Program-made: the position numbers and the translations under genes | Origin: Bacillota bacterium | Lineage (GTDB): Bacteria > Bacillota > Syntrophomonadia > Syntrophomonadales > Syntrophomonadaceae | Direction of reading: 5' to 3' | Assembly (NCBI GenBank): GCA_017861475.1 | Contig: JAGFXV010000142.1 | Location: 1-5,073 of the forward strand | Length of the DNA stretch: 5,073 nucleotides | Shown: positions 1 to 5,073 of the stretch, piece after piece | Numbering within the stretch: position 1 is the stretch's first letter | Layout: each line of letters opens with the position of its first letter | Notes under the pieces: model-generated | What the model was told of the DNA's origin: nothing | The model's database searches: none | What the model saw: only the letters and a program-made list of their open reading frames with translations

Positions 1-421
1 CTTACTCTTAATGATCGCTGCATTGCATGTTGGTCAAAAAATGAATATAAAAGCAATTCGTGATGGCAAAGAAATGACTTTCCAGGTTGCGGTTGCGGAA
101 CGCAAAGAAAACGTAGCTATGGCAATCGAAAAATCAGGAAAAGGGCATTTTGGTATTGCAGCACAAGAGATCACGGCAGAAATGGCCAGACAATTAGGAA
201 CGTCGCGTGAGGGAGTTATGGTCACCCAAGTTCAAAGTGGCAGTCCGGCAGATGAAGTCGGTATCCAACCGCAGGATATAATCATTCAGGTTAATCAGGT
301 TAAAATTGCGTCGATGAAAGATTTTAGCAGGGAGATTGCTAGGGCAGCAACAAAAAAGAGTGTCACTTTATTGATCAAGCGAGGCCGATCGAGTTTCTTT
401 GTAGCTCTTCGGACAGAGTAA
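1..421 (+). CDS. Do/DegP-like periplasmic serine protease, C-terminal part (PDZ domains), 5' partial
   Basis: This is the 3' end of a gene that begins before the window; the first complete codon is at base 2, and about 139 residues are visible before the TAA at 419-421. The first ~30 residues (LMIAALHVGQKMNIKAIRDGKEMTF, broken here for brevity) match the end of a first PDZ domain of HtrA/Do proteases, where a conserved 'G.k....iRdGke' strand pair closes the fold. After a linker, a second PDZ domain runs from about HFGIAAQEIT to the end, with the typical 'GVMVTQVQSGSPADEVGIQPQDIIIQVN' pattern (shown as GVMV..., SPA..AG-like helix start, GD-like turn). Do proteases degrade or refold damaged periplasmic proteins; the PDZ domains bind exposed C-termini. 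The trypsin-like catalytic domain with His-Asp-Ser is outside the window, so activity cannot be judged. A strong terminator follows directly, so this is the last gene of its transcript. DegP, DegQ and MucD cannot be told apart from this piece. Confidence 0.88.
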   Translation, partial: LLLMIAALHVGQKMNIKAIRDGKEMTFQVAVAERKENVAMAIEKSGKGHFGIAAQEITAEMARQLGTSREGVMVTQVQSGSPADEVGIQPQDIIIQVNQVKIASMKDFSREIARAATKKSVTLLIKRGRSSFFVALRTE

Positions 422-445
422 CGAGCGATATTATATTCATCAATG

Positions 446-473
446 AAAGGCAGGCCATCGAGCCTGCCTTTTT
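446..473 (+). terminator. Rho-independent terminator after the Do-type protease
   Basis: A perfect 10-bp stem, AAAGGCAGGC (446-455) with GCCTGCCTTT (462-471), encloses a 6-base loop (CATCGA) and runs into a T tract (469-473). It begins 25 bases after the protease stop codon. This is a textbook intrinsic terminator and separates the protease transcript from the PHP gene downstream, which must then have its own promoter. Confidence 0.9.
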
Positions 474-513
474 ATTATAGACAAAACTTAATAAAAGAAT
501 TAATGAAATCAGC

Positions 514-1572
514 ATGAAACTTTACGACTATACGGGCGTGATTCATCTGCATTCAGCTTTTTCCTTTGACGGCCATACTCCTATGGATGAAATTATTTCT
601 GCTGCACGGAATAATGGAATCGATTTTTTAATGTTGACGGATCATGATCACATGAAAGCGAGAGATCAAGGATGGGAAGGTTGGCAAGGAACAACTCTGG
701 TTATCGTCGGAGAGGAAATTGCCCCAAGATTCAATCATTACCTAGCCTTTAAAACAAAAGAACCTGTTATCGCTTTTGATGATCCAGCAGGAGAGAAACC
801 ACAAAAATATATAGATGCCGTCAATAATCAGGGAGGGTTTGGTTTTATCGCCCATCCTGATCATGAAGGAACCGCAATGTTTCACGTGAAACATTACTGC
901 TGGAATGACTGGGAAGTAAGTGGTTATGCGGGAATTGGCGTCTGGGACTTCATGACGGACTGGCAAAAAAGCCTGCGTGGATATTTCAGCGGTTTACTGA
1001 GCTTCCTTCTGCCCGCCTACTTTCTGAAAGGTCCGCGCAAAATTACACTACAAAGATGGGACACACTTAATCAAATTCAGAAAACGGTTGGCATCGGAGA
1101 GCTGGATAATCATGCCAGCATAAAAAAGCTTTTGGGAATTACCTTTGTCGCCTTCCCTTTCGACAGGGCCTTCAAGTTCATTCGCACGCATGTTTTAACA
1201 GACAACAAGTTCAGTGGTAACAGTCAACAGGACACAAATATGGTTTTTCAATCTATGCTACATGGATGCTGCTACTTTGCATTGGAATACTTTCGAAAAG
1301 CTCAAGGTTTTCAGTTCTGGATCCATCAAGATAAAAAAGAATTTCACATGGGCGATCATTTAAAGCTTTCAGGTAACGCTCAATTATCTGTGTCCTGTCC
1401 TCAACAAGCTCACATTCGCATCATTAGAAACGGCTTGGAATGGAATCAAAAGATAACTCACAGCTTTTCTGTACCTGTCGTCGAAACCGGCATTTATCGT
1501 GTGGAAGTGTATTTAAAATCAGCAGGAAAATTCCGTCCCTGGATTTTCTCTAACCCGATCTTTGTAAACTGA
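514..1572 (+). CDS. PHP-domain metallohydrolase (CehA/McbA-like) with C-terminal beta-sandwich
   Basis: The 352-residue protein has the metal-binding motifs of the PHP (polymerase and histidinol phosphatase) superfamily: HLH at 11-13, TDHDH at 42-46, GEE at 66-68 with His75, AHPDHEG at 113-119, and GELDNH at 195-200, giving Asp198 and His200 as late ligands. All expected ligands are present, so it is likely an active metal-dependent hydrolase, probably of phosphoesters; the substrate is unknown. Residues ~275-352 look like a beta-rich Ig-like domain ending in RPWIFSNPIFV, a tail common in this PHP subgroup. No signal peptide is evident, so it is probably cytoplasmic. ATG 514 is the first in-frame ATG after the in-frame stop at 478; no Shine-Dalgarno sequence precedes it. 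A TAGACA hexamer at 478-483 might be a -35 element, but would put transcription start nearly at the ATG. Residues 122-127 (MFHVKH) are encoded by a perfect parS palindrome. The gene stands alone between a terminator and a convergent gene. Confidence 0.87.
   Translation: MKLYDYTGVIHLHSAFSFDGHTPMDEIISAARNNGIDFLMLTDHDHMKARDQGWEGWQGTTLVIVGEEIAPRFNHYLAFKTKEPVIAFDDPAGEKPQKYIDAVNNQGGFGFIAHPDHEGTAMFHVKHYCWNDWEVSGYAGIGVWDFMTDWQKSLRGYFSGLLSFLLPAYFLKGPRKITLQRWDTLNQIQKTVGIGELDNHASIKKLLGITFVAFPFDRAFKFIRTHVLTDNKFSGNSQQDTNMVFQSMLHGCCYFALEYFRKAQGFQFWIHQDKKEFHMGDHLKLSGNAQLSVSCPQQAHIRIIRNGLEWNQKITHSFSVPVVETGIYRVEVYLKSAGKFRPWIFSNPIFVN
878..893. other. parS: parS: ParB-binding chromosome partition site
   Basis: The sequence TGTTTCACGTGAAACA is a perfect 16-bp match to the canonical bacterial chromosomal parS consensus, and the palindrome extends perfectly two more bases on each side (876-895). 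In established systems ParB binds this site, uses CTP to clamp and slide along nearby DNA, loads SMC/condensin, and with ParA segregates the origin region. The site lies inside the PHP coding sequence, which is normal: many known parS sites are intragenic. It is in frame as ATG TTT CAC GTG AAA CAT, residues 122-127. No parA, parB, gidA or dnaA gene is visible, so origin proximity is inferred from the site alone. I see no second copy in the window. A 16-base perfect match is very unlikely by chance in 5 kb; binding itself is not shown. Confidence 0.88.
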
Positions 1573-1588
1573 TGCTGAAAACTGCTTT

Positions 1589-3775
1589 CTACTCTCTAGA
1601 TTCTTTCAGCCATTGAGAATATTGATGCATCTTGGCCAAAGCTTTAACTGCTCTTTCCGGACTGGGATAAACAATTCCTTTGTATTTTTGATCTTCAATT
1701 TCGATAACCGTCCGGGTCAACTCGTCGGTAAGCAAATAGACACCTATCACCGGCTTATGGTATTTCCCCATGATTCGCACTGTTTTAACGACGAGTTCGT
1801 GTTCATAAGCTTTTAGCAGCTCTAAGTTTTCCTCCACCATTTTGGGGCCATATTTCTTATCCACCTTTACGGTCGATTCCAGAACAGATTTGATCATCAC
1901 CCGTCTGCCGATAATTCCCATGTGGATGATCGCATCGCATTCTTTCCACTGCAGTAACTCTTCAATGATCGCCATATGAATATCCGTATTCATTTCCGCC
2001 ACTAAATCTACAGGATTGGCATGGCTCCAGAACGGAGGCAACCAATGATTGATTTTTTCGACTATCTCCTTTGATAACGGTTGAACCACCAGACTATTTT
2101 CCGTACATAAATCAGAAGCGACAACCCCCCATCCTCCGCCCAATGTCAGGATAGCCACTCTGTTCCCCTTGGGCAGTGGCAGAGAAGAAAAGGCCGCGGA
2201 CAGATCCAGCAAATCCATCGACTGTTGTGCCTGAACGACACCCGCCTGTTTGCATGCTGACTCGAAAACCTTGATATTGGAAGCCATCGCTCCGGTATGA
2301 CTTGCCGCCGCATGTGCCCCCGCCTGTGTGCGCCCGCCTTTTAAAGCAATTACAGGTTTTATCCGCCCTACCCGTCTGGCTGATTCAAAAAATCTCCGGC
2401 CGTTTTTAATGCTTTCGATATACATGACCACTGTCTTGGTCATGTCGTCCACTTCAAAACCTTCCATGTAGTCCTCAATGGTGATCATAGCCTCATTGCC
2501 GGAACCACTGAAAGCACGAATTCCGATGCCTTCTTTTTCTGCAAAAGCCAATAATTGCGTTCCCAGATTTCCGGATTGAGCCACCAGGACAGTATCTCCC
2601 GCCTTCGGACGAACGTGTGTCCCTGTGCAATAAAGCGATATATGCGGATTGCACAAGCCCATCGTATTGGGTCCAAGAATTAAAATCCCGGCTTCCTGCG
2701 CCTTCTTAACCAGTTCATCCTCCAGTACTTTGCCTTCAGCTCCCGTTTCCGCGAAACCGGATGAAATAAGCAATACATTTTTAATCGCCTTCTGTTTCAA
2801 TTCATCAATGACCGGAAGGACTCTGCTGGCCGGAATGGTGATCACAGCCAAATCAACAGCATCAGGAATTTCTATAACTGATTTAAAAACTTCTCTTCCG
2901 GCGATTTCTCCACCTTTTGGATTTACCAGATAAACCTTCCCCGCATAATTACCCGCGACGACATTCGTAAACATTAATTGTCCCCACTTGCTGAGATCTG
3001 CGGAAGCTCCAATGAATGCAATAGATTTTGGATAGAATAAGTTACCGATGGCTGCTGGATCTATTGGCAGATGTGTTACTATTTGATGGTCTCGCTCTCC
3101 CAGAATAATCAACGCATCCACAGCCGTCACTTTGCCGTCCGGGGACACCAGTAATGGATTAATATCAATTTCTTTGATTTCCGGTATAGTCATGGCTATC
3201 TCGGACAGTCCAGCCAACACTTTCACTAGAGCATCCATATCCGGGGCTTTTTCGCCGCGAAAGTTGCTCAATAGCTTTTGAGCGTGCAATTCCGAAATCA
3301 TTGATCTCGCTTCTCGTTTATCGAGAGGGGCAAGACGGAAAACGACATCACCGATAGCCTCCGTAAATACGCCTCCCAGCCCAAACATGATCGCCGGACC
3401 AAACTGCGCATCAAAAAAAAGGCCGGCGACAAATTCCCTTTTACCGTCCAGCATGGGTTGAAGCAGGTATCCTTCCAAATCCGCCCCAGCCGCATCCTTA
3501 ATATATACAGCAGCCTTCTCAAGGTCTTCCGGTGTCTTGATGTTGAGTTTAACCAAACCTTTTTCTGTTTTATGCGTCAGCTTACTTCCCAAACCCTTTA
3601 AAACGACCGGGTAACTCATTTCGCGGGCACTGCTGGCTAATTCATTGATATTATTACATATTTTCTCATTGACGACTGGTATGTGATAATTCTGTAAGAC
3701 TTGTTTTGCCTCCGCTTCCGTCAGCGCTACTCTTCCTTCTTTGATTGCCTTTTCTATAATTACCGAGGGATTCAT
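1589..3775 (-). CDS. ADP-forming acetate/acyl-CoA ligase, single-chain β-α fusion
   Basis: The 728-residue protein belongs to the NDP-forming acyl-CoA synthetase superfamily, which interconverts acyl-CoA + ADP + phosphate and free acid + ATP + CoA by way of a phosphohistidine. Residues ~8-228 are the ATP-grasp (β) part, with KLTHKTEKG (His68, matching the conserved β-subunit histidine), the glycine-rich FGLGGVFTE at 131-139, and EIDINPLLV at 202-210. Residues ~240-728 are the α part: a Rossmann CoA-binding domain starting at YPKSIAFIGAS (248-258), LGPNTMG at 367-373, VAQSGNLG at 398-405, SGSGNEA at 423-429, and AASHTGAMAS at 490-499, where His493 is the likely phosphorylated residue. A further flavodoxin-like domain starts near GNRVAILTLGGG (537-548). 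All key residues are present. Acetate is the most common substrate of such enzymes, but propionate, branched or aromatic acids are possible. The β-before-α order is the reverse of the α-β order of the fused Giardia/Entamoeba enzymes. The start is supported by a good Shine-Dalgarno sequence and a TATAAT box. It is cytoplasmic and makes ATP in fermenters. Confidence 0.92.
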   Translation of the reverse strand: MNPSVIIEKAIKEGRVALTEAEAKQVLQNYHIPVVNEKICNNINELASSAREMSYPVVLKGLGSKLTHKTEKGLVKLNIKTPEDLEKAAVYIKDAAGADLEGYLLQPMLDGKREFVAGLFFDAQFGPAIMFGLGGVFTEAIGDVVFRLAPLDKREARSMISELHAQKLLSNFRGEKAPDMDALVKVLAGLSEIAMTIPEIKEIDINPLLVSPDGKVTAVDALIILGERDHQIVTHLPIDPAAIGNLFYPKSIAFIGASADLSKWGQLMFTNVVAGNYAGKVYLVNPKGGEIAGREVFKSVIEIPDAVDLAVITIPASRVLPVIDELKQKAIKNVLLISSGFAETGAEGKVLEDELVKKAQEAGILILGPNTMGLCNPHISLYCTGTHVRPKAGDTVLVAQSGNLGTQLLAFAEKEGIGIRAFSGSGNEAMITIEDYMEGFEVDDMTKTVVMYIESIKNGRRFFESARRVGRIKPVIALKGGRTQAGAHAAASHTGAMASNIKVFESACKQAGVVQAQQSMDLLDLSAAFSSLPLPKGNRVAILTLGGGWGVVASDLCTENSLVVQPLSKEIVEKINHWLPPFWSHANPVDLVAEMNTDIHMAIIEELLQWKECDAIIHMGIIGRRVMIKSVLESTVKVDKKYGPKMVEENLELLKAYEHELVVKTVRIMGKYHKPVIGVYLLTDELTRTVIEIEDQKYKGIVYPSPERAVKALAKMHQYSQWLKESRE

Positions 3776-3780
3776 ATTTC

Positions 3781-3786
3781 ACTCCT
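3781..3786 (-). promoter_or_regulatory. Ribosome binding site of the acyl-CoA ligase
   Basis: On the minus strand AGGAGT lies five bases before the ATG at 3775-3773 (read TCAGGAGTGAAATATG). It is a strong match to the anti-Shine-Dalgarno sequence at a normal distance and fixes the start codon. Confidence 0.8.
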
Positions 3787-3797
3787 GAAGTATTTTC

Positions 3798-3828
3798 TTG
3801 ACGTACCCTTTATATTATATCATTTAAT
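3798..3828 (+). promoter_or_regulatory. Possible promoter of the thioredoxin-like gene
   Basis: TTGACG (3798-3803, five of six consensus bases) is followed after 19 bp by TTTAAT (3823-3828, five of six). The spacing is longer than the usual 17 bp, so this is a tentative call. It would overlap the opposing TATAAT of the acyl-CoA ligase and give a leader of about 50 bases. Confidence 0.3.
3814..3819 (-). promoter_or_regulatory. -10 box of the acyl-CoA ligase promoter
   Basis: A perfect TATAAT on the minus strand would start transcription near 3807, giving a leader of about 30 bases that holds the ribosome binding site. At 17-bp spacing the -35 position reads CCCTTA, a poor match to TTGACA, so the promoter may be weak or helped by an activator. 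The box sits in the 111-bp divergent region shared with the thioredoxin-like gene, so the two promoters may interfere or share control. Confidence 0.5.
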
Positions 3829-3876
3829 CATATTCTTAAGGGGATGACAGCGACTGTTCCTTAATTAATAATAGCC

Positions 3877-3881
3877 GGGGA
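3877..3881 (+). promoter_or_regulatory. Weak ribosome binding site of the thioredoxin-like gene
   Basis: GGGGA lies five bases before ATG 3887. It is only a partial Shine-Dalgarno match, but it is the only purine-rich stretch at a suitable distance and supports the chosen start. Confidence 0.45.
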
Positions 3882-3886
3882 ATAAT

Positions 3887-4396
3887 ATGCCCGATACCTC
3901 TGTAAAGCAAGTATTGATTAATAACCGTTTAATCGGAATCGTTGGCCTGGAAGTGGCAATTGAAAAGGCAAAGATTTCCTGCCGGGAAAAAAGTGATTCG
4001 GATATTGCTGAATTTCTGACAAGTGCCATCTCTGATCATAACTATATCCCTTCGTCAGCTCACCTTGCTTACGGCAAGGCTTTGCTCCGTGAATATAAAA
4101 TAGCCATGAACCTCCCTGTTGATCCCGAACCCCTGACCGACCTTTCTATTCTGGTGCTGGGCTTGGGCTGTGCCCGTTGCGATCAACTGCAATCGGACAT
4201 TCGGAATGTCTTATCCGAGATGCAAATCGCCGCAGACCTTCGCCACGTCACTGACATAAAGGAAATATCACGCTTCGGTGTTATGGGCGCTCCCGCGCTG
4301 GTAATCAACAACAAGGTCGTCTCCGTAGGTGAAGTCCCGCCAAAAAGTCTCATCCGGCAATGGATCACGGACGCCTGCGTGAAAGAAAGCCAATAA
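3887..4396 (+). CDS. Thioredoxin-like CxxC protein with an extra N-terminal domain
   Basis: This 169-residue protein has two parts. Residues ~85-165 are a small thioredoxin fold of the 'redox-active disulfide protein 2'/Thioredoxin_3 type: strand SILVLGLG, active-site CARC (Cys95, Cys98), helix, then FGVMGAPALVINNKVV with the cis-proline Pro136, and the closing GEVPP turn. It probably works as a dithiol/disulfide exchanger; the partner is unknown. Residues 1-80 form a separate, probably helical module (IGIVGLEVAIEKAK..., then HNYIPSSAHLAYGKALLREY at 51-70) that I cannot assign to a named family with certainty; its NYIP and LLREY patterns look conserved rather than random. No signal peptide is seen, so it is cytoplasmic. 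It is transcribed divergently from the acyl-CoA ligase, 111 bp apart, and convergently with mutM. Two additional cysteines (32, 164) are outside the active site. The redox fold is well supported; the biological role is not. Confidence 0.82.
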   Translation: MPDTSVKQVLINNRLIGIVGLEVAIEKAKISCREKSDSDIAEFLTSAISDHNYIPSSAHLAYGKALLREYKIAMNLPVDPEPLTDLSILVLGLGCARCDQLQSDIRNVLSEMQIAADLRHVTDIKEISRFGVMGAPALVINNKVVSVGEVPPKSLIRQWITDACVKESQ

Positions 4397-4467
4397 TCGC
4401 ATCGAGTGTTGAATCGAGTTCCTTGTTTCATATACAAAAGTTATTGCCGATAGCCTGAAGCCTTTTT

Positions 4468-5073
4468 CTACTTCTGACATTGCGGACAGTAAAACGTACT
4501 GCGTCCACCCTGCTTGATCCGCATAATAACCCCTCTACATTTGGAACACGTTTTTCCTTCTTGTCCGTAGACTTTCAGTTCGTGCTGGTTCTCGCCCTGA
4601 CATCCGTACAGATCTCGCCAGTCGGAGATGGATGTGCCTCGTTTTTCAATTCCCTTTTTCAAGATACGCCGGGCTATCCGAATAATCTTTTTCCAATCAC
4701 TGCCGTTAAGCTTCGCCGCCTGCCTCAGTGGGTCAATGCCTGCGCGATGCAGTATCTCACAGGCGTAAATGTTGCCGATACCTGCTATCGCCTTCGGATC
4801 CATCAGCAAAACCTTTACGCTGACGTTTCTCACGGCCTGCCTTGTGAGAAATAATTTCTCATCAAAGCCCGTCATTACATCATTCGTATCTTTGTCGATC
4901 AATGTCGGCAGGACCTTGACCGTTGCAAAGCGGCGTGGATCGACCAGATCAACGTTACCATCGTCTATCGTTAAACGCCATCGCGTATGCGTTTCTCTTT
5001 TTGCGCCTTGCCGCCATAATAATCGTCCGGTCATGCGCAGATGAAGGACAATACTCCGTCCGTCATCGAGCAT
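4468..5073 (-). CDS. mutM: Formamidopyrimidine-DNA glycosylase (Fpg/MutM), 3' part; N-terminus beyond the window
   Basis: Fpg removes oxidised purines such as 8-oxoguanine and formamidopyrimidines from DNA and cleaves the abasic site. The visible 201 residues cover most of the protein: HLRMTGRL at 11-18, DPRRF at 45-49 (lesion-opposite strand contact), the helix-two-turn-helix with AGIGNIYACEILHRAGIDP (97-115), and a C-terminal zinc finger with Cys176, Cys179, Cys196 and Cys199 (CSKC...CPQC), including the conserved Arg191 in GGRSTFYC. It ends QCQK, as E. coli Fpg does. About 70-80 N-terminal residues, with the catalytic Pro2-Glu3, lie beyond base 5073; the methionine at the window edge is internal. 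Small deviations: HLR instead of HLG, DPRRFA instead of DPRRFG, and RGTS instead of GGTT. The zinc finger argues against a zincless Nei-type enzyme. The gene ends 71 bp from the convergent thioredoxin-like gene, with no clear terminator between them. Confidence 0.93.
   Translation of the reverse strand: MLDDGRSIVLHLRMTGRLLWRQGAKRETHTRWRLTIDDGNVDLVDPRRFATVKVLPTLIDKDTNDVMTGFDEKLFLTRQAVRNVSVKVLLMDPKAIAGIGNIYACEILHRAGIDPLRQAAKLNGSDWKKIIRIARRILKKGIEKRGTSISDWRDLYGCQGENQHELKVYGQEGKTCSKCRGVIMRIKQGGRSTFYCPQCQK

Noticed and set aside
742..966. Antisense open frame of 74 codons within the PHP gene, also containing MFHVKH
   Set aside because: It is a shadow of the real gene; the shared peptide comes only from the in-phase parS palindrome. 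No ribosome binding site or family resemblance.
1574..1610. Inverted repeat GCTGAAA/TTTCAGC across the convergent gene ends, possible bidirectional terminator
   Set aside because: Only 7 bp with a 23-base loop and no T tract on either strand; too weak to call.
1857..1865. TTATCCACC, one mismatch from a DnaA box
   Set aside because: A single imperfect copy inside a coding region with no cluster of boxes or AT-rich unwinding element; not evidence for oriC despite the nearby parS.
4397..4467. Gap between the thioredoxin-like gene and mutM searched for a terminator or small gene
   Set aside because: Only a short direct repeat (ATCGAGT twice at 4402-4421 approximately) and a T run without a preceding stem; nothing callable.
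4826..4851. 8-bp inverted repeat TTTCTCAC/GTGAGAAA within mutM
   Set aside because: Long loop of 10 bases, inside conserved coding sequence, no T tract; likely chance.
4480..5044. Plus-strand open frames of 124 and 91 codons opposite mutM
   Set aside because: They lie antisense to a clearly conserved Fpg coding sequence and resemble no known family.

Overview
The window looks like ordinary chromosomal DNA of a Gram-negative, probably anaerobic bacterium. Pointers are a Do/HtrA-type periplasmic protease, a single-chain ADP-forming acyl-CoA synthetase typical of acetate-handling anaerobes, and a CxxC thioredoxin-like protein. The mix recalls syntrophic or fermentative Desulfobacterota (Syntrophus/Smithella-like), but this is an impression from gene content, not a demonstrated placement. 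No mobile element, tRNA, rRNA or CRISPR array is visible.

Layout from left to right: (1) the 3' end of a Do/DegP-like serine protease gene (+), closed by a strong intrinsic terminator at 446-473; (2) a complete PHP-domain metallohydrolase gene (+, 514-1572); (3) a convergent, complete β-α fused ADP-forming acetate/acyl-CoA ligase gene (-, 1589-3775), 16 bases from the PHP stop; (4) a divergent intergenic region (3776-3886) with a clear TATAAT box for the ligase and a poorer promoter for the other side; (5) a thioredoxin-like gene with an extra N-terminal domain (+, 3887-4396); (6) a convergent formamidopyrimidine-DNA glycosylase gene (mutM/fpg, -, 4468 to the window edge), cut before its N-terminus.

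The most notable signal is not a gene. Inside the PHP coding sequence, at 878-893, lies a perfect 16-bp match to the canonical chromosomal parS site (TGTTTCACGTGAAACA), within a 20-bp perfect palindrome (876-895). parS is the loading site of the ParB CTPase for chromosome segregation and normally lies near the replication origin. The window is therefore probably origin-proximal, and the PHP gene doubles as a carrier of a centromere-like element; it is read in frame as MFHVKH.

The genes do not form one pathway. They are separate housekeeping units: envelope protein quality control, a phosphoesterase-type enzyme of unknown substrate, acetyl-CoA/ATP energy conservation, redox, and repair of oxidised DNA. 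Apart from the parS site I see no undescribed system.
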